This document shows, one piece after another, positions 23,855 to 31,447 of a stretch of 38,697 nt of DNA. Below the pieces are notes generated by a model. That model made no database searches. It worked only from the letters and a program-made list of their open reading frames with translations, and was not told the DNA's origin. Source of the stretch: CAZSWR01 sp964610885 (GTDB taxonomy: Bacteria > Bacteroidota > Ignavibacteria > Kapaibacteriales > UBA2268). The stretch lies in assembly GCA_964610885.1 (NCBI GenBank), contig CAZSWR010000027.1, positions 1-38,697 of the forward strand, written 5' to 3'. The first letter of the stretch is position 1; every line of letters begins with the position of its first letter. A program made the translations under genes and the position numbers.

Positions 23855-25960
23855 ATGAATTTCTTGAATCCTTTTGCTTTGATAGGCCTTGCAGCGGCAA
23901 CAATCCCCGTGATTCTGCATCTGCTGAACCTTCGGAAACTGAAACAGATAGAGTTCTCATCGCTCAAATTCCTTAAGGAGTTGCAAAAGAACAAGATACG
24001 CCGCCTTAAAATCCGCCAGATCATTCTGCTGATACTCCGCACGTTGCTCATTATTTTCGCAGTGTTATCGTTCTCGCGGCCTGCCGTCAAAAGCTCCTTG
24101 CCGTTCATGGGCACGTACACGAAAACCTCGGCGGTCATCCTTGTGGACAATTCATTCAGTATGGACGTTTCCGACGAGGGCGGCAACCGATTCACTCAGG
24201 CCAAGAACTGCGTTAAAACTATCCTTGCCGGCCTGCGGGACGGGGACGATGCCGCGATCATCCCGCTGGCCGGAGTGCCCGCCACCGAACAGCTGGACCT
24301 GTCGCGAAATATTGATTACCTGCGGGATTACCTCTCGAATATGCGCGTATCCAACGTTTCGGCGGATTTGGAGACTGCTATTCGCCGCGCAAATACCCTG
24401 GCGCAGACTTCCGAGAATTTGAACAAAGAGATATACATCATCTCCGACGCCCGCCGCAACGTGCTGCTGGCCGAAAGAACCGATTCGGCAAAAGTATTTT
24501 CGCCCGATATGGCCGTATTCTTCGTGCCGGTGGGCGCCACGGCCAAATCTGAAACAGCGAATATCGGTATCGATTCCGTTTCGGTCAAGAGCCGAATCTT
24601 GCAGAAAGACAAACCGGCCGACGTGGAGTTCATTGTCCATAATTATTCCAATCGCGACTTCAATGGCGTATCCGCCGGGCTTTTCTTCAATGAAATCCGA
24701 GTGGCGCAGCGACTTTTCGATCTGAAGGCCGGCGAAGAGAAATCAATCGAGATTTCCGCGCCGCCCCAAGCCTCCGGCGCTGTTTCCGGCCGTGTGGAGC
24801 TTTCGGCTGACGCGCTGGAGCCGGACAACCGCCGATTCTTCGGCTTCGTCGTGCCGGACAAGCCAAAAGTGCTCATTGCCGGGAACCAGTCATCGACAGA
24901 TTACGTATCGCTGATACTTGGCCGATTGCAACTCCGTGGCGAATCCTTGGCCGAAGTTTCCACCGGTTCGCCGTCTTCGCTTTCCAGCATGAACTTGGCG
25001 GCCTACGATGCCGTGATTGTCTGTGGCGGCCCGTTCCGCCAGGCCGATTACGACCGCTTGGAGCAATTCGTGCGTTCGGGCGGTTCGGCGATCATTTTTG
25101 CTGACCCCGCAACAGACGTTAGCCTTCAGTCCCAAGCCATGGCGCGCTTCGGGTTCGGCGGCCTTAGCGATATGAACTATGGCAGCGGTTCCGAGGCAGC
25201 TTTCTCGCAATTCGACAAATCGCATCCGCTCTTCGAGGGCGTCTTCAAAACAGAAGGCACCGCTGGCGAGCGTACGGAATCCCCCGGGATCACACGCGCT
25301 TTGGCTGCCCGTGGTGGCCTGTCGATAATCGATATTCCCGGTGGCAGCTTCCTTGCCGAGTCATCGCTTGGCGAAGGAAGGGCGATTTATTGCGCCGTAC
25401 CGCCCTCGGCCGAATGGAGCAACATGCCATTCACTGGAATTTTCCCGACCATTACGCACCGCTCTGTGGCGTACTTGGTGTCGCCACGGGATTTCGCAAT
25501 CAACCTGCTCGCGGGAGGCTCGGCAAATATCACTCTGCCGAAGAAAGTTTCGGGCAGCGGGTCGTTCACCATCACCGATCCCGACGGCACGGATAATGTG
25601 CGCACGGCAGTCGTTTTCCCGAGTGGTTCGGCCATTTCGTTGAACAATTTGGATATAACGGGCAATTACAAAGTTGCGGATATGAATGGGAAAACGCTCG
25701 CCGTCTTTTCGGTTAATTGCGACAAACGCGAGTCCGACCTAACCGCAGCCGAAAAAGCACAAATCGAACAAGCCTTGGCCGGGTTGATCAACCAGGGTGT
25801 ACCGCTGGAGATTTTCCCGGACGCTGCCGACATCGGCAAGCAGATGAGCCGCGCCCGCACCGGCACCGAATTGTGGCTGCCATTCTTGATTCTGGCAATC
25901 ATGGCCGCGCTGGCCGAAATGGTCGTGGCCCGCATCTCTAAAGCTGACGCCGGCGAATAG
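23855..25960 (+). CDS. BatA-domain / von Willebrand factor A membrane protein
   Basis: 701 residues from ATG 23855. The N-terminus is a BatA (PF07584-type) double-helix domain: membrane helix about 5-25, a charged RKLKQIEFSSLKFL loop, and a second helix about 56-73. Next comes a VWA domain (about 90-260) with a complete MIDAS start DNSFS (Asp98, Ser100, Ser102) and a later ISDARR Asp. A beta-sandwich (about 270-330) and a class I glutamine-amidotransferase-like fold (about 335-560, with VIVCGGPF and GSAIIFADP) follow, and a C-terminal membrane helix at 673-692. The arrangement is typical of large Bacteroidota BatA-like proteins of unknown role, with most of the mass probably periplasmic. No MoxR ATPase or BatB/D partners are adjacent, unlike the classic operon. 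Confidence 0.88.
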   Translation: MNFLNPFALIGLAAATIPVILHLLNLRKLKQIEFSSLKFLKELQKNKIRRLKIRQIILLILRTLLIIFAVLSFSRPAVKSSLPFMGTYTKTSAVILVDNSFSMDVSDEGGNRFTQAKNCVKTILAGLRDGDDAAIIPLAGVPATEQLDLSRNIDYLRDYLSNMRVSNVSADLETAIRRANTLAQTSENLNKEIYIISDARRNVLLAERTDSAKVFSPDMAVFFVPVGATAKSETANIGIDSVSVKSRILQKDKPADVEFIVHNYSNRDFNGVSAGLFFNEIRVAQRLFDLKAGEEKSIEISAPPQASGAVSGRVELSADALEPDNRRFFGFVVPDKPKVLIAGNQSSTDYVSLILGRLQLRGESLAEVSTGSPSSLSSMNLAAYDAVIVCGGPFRQADYDRLEQFVRSGGSAIIFADPATDVSLQSQAMARFGFGGLSDMNYGSGSEAAFSQFDKSHPLFEGVFKTEGTAGERTESPGITRALAARGGLSIIDIPGGSFLAESSLGEGRAIYCAVPPSAEWSNMPFTGIFPTITHRSVAYLVSPRDFAINLLAGGSANITLPKKVSGSGSFTITDPDGTDNVRTAVVFPSGSAISLNNLDITGNYKVADMNGKTLAVFSVNCDKRESDLTAAEKAQIEQALAGLINQGVPLEIFPDAADIGKQMSRARTGTELWLPFLILAIMAALAEMVVARISKADAGE

Positions 25961-26076
25961 GTGGCCGTCTGCCGAAAAACCCTTCGCGGGCCGTGGCGAT
26001 GCGATACGTAATATGAACTCGGATGCTTTTTTCAATTAAACAATCTCTACTCATTAGACATAGTAATGGATGATAT

Positions 26077-26403
26077 ATGGAATTTGTTAGATCAACCAGC
26101 ACAGAAAAAGAGGATTACGAAATCCTGATCCGCAAACGTGGCGAAAACGATTATGCTTCGTATTGCCCGCAGCTCAATTTCATGATTAAAGGCTTCGACC
26201 ACGAACAAGTCAAAGAGTATATGTCGGACTATATCGATCGGCATATAAATATTCTGCTCTATGGCGCAGAGATGCCTCTTTCGGCCGAAGCTGACGAAAC
26301 GACTACCCTGGCCGAAAGCGATGAATCATTGGACACGCCGGCTGCGGAGAATTCACTTGTGCTGCCCGATGCTGAATTGCCCGAAAACTTGAATAATGAA
26401 TAA
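26077..26403 (+). CDS. Small hypothetical acidic-tailed protein
   Basis: 108 residues from ATG 26077. The N-terminal half (about 10-65) looks like a compact alpha/beta fold with a YEILIRK strand, a YASYCPQLNFMIKG strand pair and a helix. The general pattern (a CPQL strand then a helix) weakly recalls HicB-like small folds, but I would not assign it. The C-terminal 40 residues are Glu/Asp/Ser/Thr/Ala-rich and probably disordered. There is no signal peptide or membrane segment. It begins 116 bp after the BatA gene and ends 20 bp before the CPBP gene, so it is likely the first or second gene of the CPBP-TPR-LptG transcript. Function unknown. Confidence 0.65.
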   Translation: MEFVRSTSTEKEDYEILIRKRGENDYASYCPQLNFMIKGFDHEQVKEYMSDYIDRHINILLYGAEMPLSAEADETTTLAESDESLDTPAAENSLVLPDAELPENLNNE

Positions 26404-26423
26404 TGCGATAAGGGCTGCAAGCG

Positions 26424-27260
26424 ATGAATCCGGACTCGAAAATGTATAGTGCGAAAAAAGTATTGCTGTGGTTGTTGCTTGTGGCAGTGCCAATGGCCGG
26501 CTTCGTTGCGCTTGGGCCTGCCGACTACAGCTTTGCTTTCTTTGCGCTTGTGGTCGCCGGCGCCAGCGTGGTCGTGGAGCGGAAACGCTTGAGGCAATTC
26601 GGGCTATCGCTCGATTCGTGGTCTGTGCGTATGTGTGGCTTGGCTGCGATGCTCGCCGTGGCGCCGTTCGTTCTGATCCTGCTTGCTGGCTTGGGCGGGG
26701 CGATTCCGACGTATCGCGCAGACGCGCCGGAATCGTATATGATTATCCTTACGGTTAGTTTTGTAGTTTTCTCGGCCATAATCGAAGAGTTCGCCATGCG
26801 CGGCGTTTTGTTCCAAGAGATGGAAAAATGGCTGCCGAGGCCGGTATTGTCCGTTGCTTCCAGCCTTATATTCGTTGCGATGCACTCGATGAACCCAAAT
26901 CTTGGCGCGGTCGCGCTCGCCAATATTTTATTGGCGAATATCTTGATGAACATGATATTTTTCTTGTCGCGGTCGCTATTGGCCACGCTGGTTTTCCATT
27001 TTCTATGGAATTTTTCGCAAGTGCTTTTCATGGGTGCTCCGCTCAGCGGAAATCACTACGATCCAATACTATACCGCGTCGAGATCCATCAGTTGAATCC
27101 ATTATTTTTTGGTTCTTCGTTCGGATTCGAGGGCGGAATTGCTTGTTCTTTCGTATTAATCATAACGGCCGCAATCGTTGCCAAAAAGATGAGCACGTCG
27201 CCGGTGGTTTCAGCATTGATTTATAGGGAACAATATGGAAAAATCGAGAAACAAGGGTAG
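26424..27260 (+). CDS. CPBP family intramembrane glutamic endopeptidase
   Basis: 278 residues from ATG 26424. There are about eight membrane helices, and all CPBP/ABI (CAAX-protease-like) motifs are present: EEFAMR (Glu121, Glu122, Arg126), FVAMH (Phe150, His154) and HFLWN (His192, Asn196). By family it cleaves substrates within the membrane; bacterial members act in protein processing, bacteriocin immunity or regulation, and the substrate here is unknown. Its last 26 bases overlap the start of the TPR gene, a sign of translational coupling. Together with the TPR protein and the LptF/LptG permease downstream, this suggests an envelope-related function (inference). Confidence 0.9.
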   Translation: MNPDSKMYSAKKVLLWLLLVAVPMAGFVALGPADYSFAFFALVVAGASVVVERKRLRQFGLSLDSWSVRMCGLAAMLAVAPFVLILLAGLGGAIPTYRADAPESYMIILTVSFVVFSAIIEEFAMRGVLFQEMEKWLPRPVLSVASSLIFVAMHSMNPNLGAVALANILLANILMNMIFFLSRSLLATLVFHFLWNFSQVLFMGAPLSGNHYDPILYRVEIHQLNPLFFGSSFGFEGGIACSFVLIITAAIVAKKMSTSPVVSALIYREQYGKIEKQG

Positions 27261-28416
27261 GGCAGTGCGCGGGTTGCTTCTGGTTGCATTTATTGCAATT
27301 CTCTGCCAGAGCCGTGCCGATGCGCAATGGGCCGTGATCCGCAGCGATGCAGACAGCTTGATACAATTAGGAATGGACTATATTTACAATGTACAGTTCG
27401 CCGAGGCAGAGGAGTGTTTCGGACGAGTCATTTCGATGTATCCTGACCATCCGGCCGGATATTTCCTCGATGCAATGGTGGACTGGTGGAAAATTTCCCT
27501 GTACAGAGGCACGAAGGCATACGACGAACGATTCCTTCGGAAGATCGACCGAGTTCTCGAGGTATGCGACAAGAATCTGGATAGCATTTCGACTGATATA
27601 AAATCATTATTTTTCAAAGGTGGCGCCCTCGGCTACCGCGGCCGATTCTATGGCTTCCGCGAGGAGTGGCTCTCGGCGGCCCGCGATGGCAAAAACGGCT
27701 TCGATTTGCTCGTCAGCCTGCTGCAATCAGCCCCCGGGAACCACGACGTGATGCTCGGGACGGGGATTTACAACTATTTCGCGGCAGTGTTGCCGGAGCA
27801 GTATCCGCTGCTGAAACCCGTCATGGAATTCCTGCCAAGAGGCAATAAACCGATTGGCCTGGCGCAGTTGCGGGCTTCGTCTCGGTTGGCAAAGTTCACA
27901 CAGGTCGAGGCAAAGGTCGTGCTGCTCAATATTTACTATCAATACGAAAACAACGTAAGCGAAGCGTTCGCTCTCGCCTCTGAATTGCACAAAAAGTACC
28001 CGATGAATCCATATTTCCATCGCTATTTGGGGCGTTTGTACGTTAAGAAGTCCGACCTCGGCGCTTGGGAACGCACTTGGCGCGAGATGCTCGTCCGGTA
28101 CATGGATCGCGTGCCCGGATACGAAATTTCGACAGCTCGCGAGGCCTTGTATTATATAGGATATGCTCTGTTCAACAAGGCAAGTTATTCCAAAGCGAGT
28201 AAATACTTCAAGAAATGCGCCGACGCCTGCAAAAAGGTCGATGAGGAAGAGGCTTCGGGCTTCAGGATTAAATCCTTGCTTCGGTGGGCGAACTGCTTGG
28301 ACAAAATTGGACGCCGCTCAGAGGCCATCTCGCTATACAAAGAAGTGCTCTCGCTGAGGGATTTCGAAGGTTCGCACCGCGACGCTAAGCAATACATTAA
28401 AACTGCATTCAACTAA
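27235..28416 (+). CDS. Secreted TPR-repeat protein
   Basis: 393 residues from ATG 27235, overlapping the preceding CPBP gene by 26 bp. A basic N-terminus and hydrophobic stretch form a signal peptide with likely cleavage after ADA (about residue 30). The rest is helical with tetratricopeptide-like units: one at about 38-72 (LIQLGMDYIYNVQFAEAEEC), degenerate ones in the middle, and two at about 300-385 (ALYYIGYALFNKASYSKASK and RWANCLDKIGRRSEAIS). The product is probably periplasmic and serves as an assembly or binding scaffold; no enzyme motif is present. The downstream LptF/LptG gene starts 18 bp later, so these are almost surely one transcript. Confidence 0.82.
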   Translation: MEKSRNKGRAVRGLLLVAFIAILCQSRADAQWAVIRSDADSLIQLGMDYIYNVQFAEAEECFGRVISMYPDHPAGYFLDAMVDWWKISLYRGTKAYDERFLRKIDRVLEVCDKNLDSISTDIKSLFFKGGALGYRGRFYGFREEWLSAARDGKNGFDLLVSLLQSAPGNHDVMLGTGIYNYFAAVLPEQYPLLKPVMEFLPRGNKPIGLAQLRASSRLAKFTQVEAKVVLLNIYYQYENNVSEAFALASELHKKYPMNPYFHRYLGRLYVKKSDLGAWERTWREMLVRYMDRVPGYEISTAREALYYIGYALFNKASYSKASKYFKKCADACKKVDEEEASGFRIKSLLRWANCLDKIGRRSEAISLYKEVLSLRDFEGSHRDAKQYIKTAFN

Positions 28417-28434
28417 TAATCCGGAAAGGCTCCG

Positions 28435-29520
28435 ATGTTCGGAATAATTGATAGATATATACTGAAACAATTCGTCATGACGGTAGTATTCCTCGTCGTG
28501 GCGCTTTGCATGATTTTCATGATCGTGAACCTGATCGAAAACATAGACAATTTCATCGACGACAATCTGTCGTTTCTGCAAATCGGAGAGTATTACCTTA
28601 ATTTCTTTCCCGACATTATTAAAATGTTAATGCCAATTGCAATGCTTTTGGCCACTCTGTTCAGCATCGGGAAACTATCGGGCCAGAACGAGATAACGGC
28701 CATGAAATCTGGCGGTATGAGCCTTTACCGCGTGATTCTGCTGCTCGGATTCTTTGCGCTCGCGCTCAGTTGCTTCCAGGTTTATTTCAATGGGTGGGTC
28801 GTCCCGCATTCCAATTCGCGGCGCTTGGAGATGGACCGCAAGCTGATGCACAGCCAGAAAACTGGCGGGCCGGTGAATAATCTTTACTTCAGGGATACGC
28901 CGCTGAGGAACGTTGTGATTGCCTTCTACGATTCTGACTCGAAAGTGGGCAGTGGCGTCATGCTCGAGGAGTTTTCGTCCGAGAAGTCTCCGCGCTTGGT
29001 GAAAAAAATCGAGGCGAAACAGATTCGTTGGGATACGACAGCAAACAATTGGAAACTCATCGATGCGATTGAACGGAATTACACAGGCGATTTCGTTCAG
29101 ACGCTCCGCCATCCAGAGCTGAACATGAACCTTCGGATCACTCACCGGCAAATTGTTAATCTGCAATTAGCTTCGGAAGAATTGACTTTCGACGAGTTCC
29201 GCGAATACATCGAAACGCTGAAAACAGGCGGAAAAGACGTCCGCAGACAGATGATCGAATACTACAGCAATTATGCGTTCGCTTTCGCGAATGTGGTCGT
29301 GATTCTTTTTGCAGTGCCGTTTGCTTCGGTGCGCCGCCGTGGAGGGATCGCCGTGCAGATCGCCGCGGCAATGATTATTTGCTTTGCGTATTTGGTGTTC
29401 ACGAAGGTGAGCCAAACGATTGGCTATTCGACGGATTTCAATCCGATCGTGGTTGCGTGGTCTGCCAATGGCCTCTTTGGCATCGCCGGAATTGTCGTGC
29501 TGTGGCGGGCACCGAAGTGA
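28435..29520 (+). CDS. LptF/LptG family (YjgP/YjgQ) permease, LPS export
   Basis: 361 residues from ATG 28435. The LptF/LptG family forms, with LptB and LptC, the inner-membrane ABC machine that extracts lipopolysaccharide towards the outer membrane. Features: the N-terminal IIDRYILKQF signature, three membrane helices (about 13-33, 58-82, 98-118), a periplasmic beta-jellyroll domain (about 120-270), and three more helices (about 278-298, 303-325, 337-358). The conserved EITAMKSGG coupling segment between helices 2 and 3 is visible at about 87-95. Six helices and this length are normal. LptF versus LptG cannot be settled here. It is the last gene of the cluster; a palindromic spacer follows. 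Confidence 0.9.
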   Translation: MFGIIDRYILKQFVMTVVFLVVALCMIFMIVNLIENIDNFIDDNLSFLQIGEYYLNFFPDIIKMLMPIAMLLATLFSIGKLSGQNEITAMKSGGMSLYRVILLLGFFALALSCFQVYFNGWVVPHSNSRRLEMDRKLMHSQKTGGPVNNLYFRDTPLRNVVIAFYDSDSKVGSGVMLEEFSSEKSPRLVKKIEAKQIRWDTTANNWKLIDAIERNYTGDFVQTLRHPELNMNLRITHRQIVNLQLASEELTFDEFREYIETLKTGGKDVRRQMIEYYSNYAFAFANVVVILFAVPFASVRRRGGIAVQIAAAMIICFAYLVFTKVSQTIGYSTDFNPIVVAWSANGLFGIAGIVVLWRAPK

Positions 29521-29644
29521 TAGAATTTAGTGGCTCATCGCTGTTTTGTGTGGGTGCATTCCAATATTCCGTAATAAGCCTGCCAGAATAATTCGGAAAA
29601 ATTCAATACCGCGTAGCGGTTAAATTATAACCAAAATCTTGAAA

Positions 29645-29672
29645 GTAGGGGTTCAAAATCTTGAACCCCTAC
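29645..29672. repeat. GTAGGGG-type palindrome with 12-bp perfect arms
   Basis: GTAGGGGTTCAA (29645-29656), loop AATC, TTGAACCCCTAC (29661-29672). It has GTAGGGG edges on both sides, and its inner word differs from the other members. Confidence 0.75.
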
Positions 29673-29790
29673 TCGAATCAAAAGGGAGATTGTGAATTCT
29701 TATTGGATTGTAATCTAATACTTCGCAGCAACAAAGTCAGGACGAACAACCAAGGGGCGTGGCCATGAGATAAAAAACAAAAAAGATTAC

Positions 29791-29856
29791 GGGGCTCCGC
29801 CCCTGAGAATAACGAGATCAATAATTTGCTACGAAGATCATAGGGCTCCGCCCCTG
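29791..29856. repeat. Two direct copies of a GGGCTCCGCCCC palindrome
   Basis: GGGCTCCGCCCCTGAGAAT at 29792 and GGGCTCCGCCCCTGAAAAC at 29843. A GGGGCGTGGCC word at 29755 may be a third, diverged member. Confidence 0.65.
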
Positions 29857-30008
29857 AAAACAAGAAAGCAAGAACAATAACGAGCATTATTCCAATAATC
29901 CCTTATCTAACTAACCTTTTATTCGAGGGTAAACCCGGCTTTATCTGCTAAGCACTACACTCAAGTTATAGAGTTAGATTAAATTCGCTCGCAATATTTT
30001 GCTTGGTA

Positions 30009-30076
30009 ACTCATCCGATGACTACAGAAGTAATGAGTCAATATCGACAGAATGCCTGTGGAATCATCGGATGAGT
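30009..30076. repeat. 13-bp perfect inverted repeat around a 42-nt loop
   Basis: ACTCATCCGATGA (30009-30021) pairs perfectly with TCATCGGATGAGT (30064-30076). The loop contains a smaller ACAG-AATGC-CTGT hairpin (about 30048-30060). It sits 33 bp beyond the stop of the DUF5714 gene (minus strand). Possible transcript end or small structured RNA; no T-tract. Confidence 0.65.
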
Positions 30077-30108
30077 ATTAGAATGTTTATTCCCCCAAAA
30101 ACCACCTC

Positions 30109-30843
30109 TCAGACGAGCATATTTGCCATGTTGTAGTATAGGCATTGCTCGCGGCCGCAACCTTCGTTCCTGAGCGAGAATGTGCATTTAGCCTCGGAGA
30201 TCGGGAAAACCAAAGCGAATTTTTCTGCCATGAATTCGGCGACAGCGCCGATCGTGATGTACGTATCGCGCTTGCAGCAGGCCGGCCCGGGATATTCATC
30301 GATTTTCTTGAGAGCGGCCGTGGTGATGGCGCTCGTCAGGGACCACATATCCTCGGATTGGGAATCCCGACCTAAGTAAATGCTCAGGAATACAGCGGCT
30401 CCGCAGGCGGCTCCGCAAGTCCCCGCGTGGAACATACACTCCATTGGAACTTCGGCGGAAACCCTGGACGATACTTCCTCAAGCGCAGCCGATAGGTTGT
30501 ATGTGGCATTTGTTAAATTCTTGGCGCATGTCAGCAATACGGCCGGAACCACGAAGTGATGCCATGCGCCATGCATTTCGAAGTATGGAGAGTTCATTAT
30601 TTCGACTGCGAGCGCCATCGGGTCGGTGCCGTGGTGGGCCAGGCAATATGATTTCACTAAATCCTTTGCCGTCATCGTAGCGCATTCATAGCATATTGAG
30701 TGCATTGATTGGCATTCGAAATGGATCTCGGCGTTCTTGCCGCAAAAATCGCATCTGCCCTGCTTGGCATCGGCCAGCATATTCAAACCATCCCCGCAAA
30801 TGGGGCATTTGGTGCTGGTTGTTTCAAATCCTATATCTTTCAT
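30109..30843 (-). CDS. DUF5714-like cysteine-rich protein
   Basis: 244 residues from ATG 30843. The N-terminus has two CxxC pairs (Cys13/Cys16 and Cys31/Cys34), which would form a zinc-ribbon, then HFEC (His41, Cys44) and CYEC (Cys51, Cys54), a second possible metal site. A mostly helical domain (about 75-244) follows with conserved-looking HGAWHHF, MFHAGTCGAACG and a final GCGREQCLYY. I associate this layout with DUF5714, found in anaerobes, where no biochemical function is known to me. Cytoplasmic, no signal or membrane helix. It stands alone, with an inverted repeat downstream and a MITE-like element upstream. The many Cys may bind Zn or an iron-sulfur centre. Confidence 0.75.
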   Translation of the reverse strand: MKDIGFETTSTKCPICGDGLNMLADAKQGRCDFCGKNAEIHFECQSMHSICYECATMTAKDLVKSYCLAHHGTDPMALAVEIMNSPYFEMHGAWHHFVVPAVLLTCAKNLTNATYNLSAALEEVSSRVSAEVPMECMFHAGTCGAACGAAVFLSIYLGRDSQSEDMWSLTSAITTAALKKIDEYPGPACCKRDTYITIGAVAEFMAEKFALVFPISEAKCTFSLRNEGCGREQCLYYNMANMLV

Positions 30844-30933
30844 TTTTCATCTTTGGTTTGTATTCAATACCAACTCTTTGATAAACGAATTAATCGCAGC
30901 GAATATTTTATTGTAGCTTGGCGAGAGCAATTG

Positions 30934-31272
30934 TTAGGAGCCTTTTGAAATAGTAAAAGATTTGCATCAATGGGGCTTGCCCCATTGCCAAAGTTGCAGT
31001 AACTCATTGAAATATCGACAAATCCCCCAACCCACTTTTTCTAAGGGGGCTAAAGAACGGTTTGTGCTAAAACATTGGTAATATTGGAGATATGGCTTGA
31101 ATCGAAGGGTCTGTATCAAAAGGGTCATTCTCAAGCGAAGTGAAGAATCCATACTATTCGTAAGTCCTTGCTAATAATGGATGTTTCACTTCGTTCAATA
31201 TGACAAAAAACAGTTTTTCGGGCTTATGAGACAGCCCCATGGCTGATCAATACTTTTTCAACAGCTTCCTTA
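30934..31272. mobile_element. MITE-like element, copy iii (inverted, 339 bp)
   Basis: The terminal repeats match copy i: TTAGGAGCCTTTTGAAATAG at the left and, in reverse complement, TAAGGAAGCTGTTGAAAAAG at the right. Reading in reverse it has ACCAATGTTTTAGCACA, a CCCCCTTAGAAAAAG word, a TTGGGGGATTT word and CAATGGGGCAAGCCCCATTG as in copies i and ii. It is longer because of a nested inverted repeat (31124-31204). Confidence 0.65.
31124..31204. repeat. Nested inverted repeat inside copy iii
   Basis: Arms of about 26 nt, 31124-31150 (starts GTCATTCTCAAGCGAAGTGA) and 31179-31204 (reverse complement starts GTCATATTGAACGAAGTGAA). The GCGAAGTGAAGAATC text resembles short repeats I recall from many bacterial genomes. 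Confidence 0.55.
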
Positions 31273-31447
31273 GCGCCTCTTCACGATGAAAATACAATTT
31301 CCATCCGGCCTCCAATCGTCCATTTCGTTCTTAGTACATACTTTTCCAAGCGTAAAAATAATATATTCATTGATGTGTCTCTTCTATATATCGCCCGGGC
31401 GGGGCAGAGCTAATTGGCAGAACCCCCGGATATTTCGCAGCAAGGAA

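Larger units (their letters stand above)
29521..30008. other. Palindrome-rich intergenic region
   Basis: No gene. Different palindromes follow one another: a GGCTCATCGCT phrase (29532-29556), a TACCGCGTAGCGGTT copy (about 29608-29622), GTAGGGGTTCAA with TTGAACCCCTAC (29645-29672), and two direct copies of GGGCTCCGCCCCTGA (29792 and 29843, 51 bp apart). The remaining sequence to 30008 is AT-rich. Confidence 0.65.
30844..31285. other. Intergenic region occupied by a MITE-like element
   Basis: Between the DUF5714 gene start and the giant kinase gene. The first 90 bp are AT-rich and should hold the DUF5714 promoter; the rest is the repeat element at 30934-31272. Confidence 0.6.
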
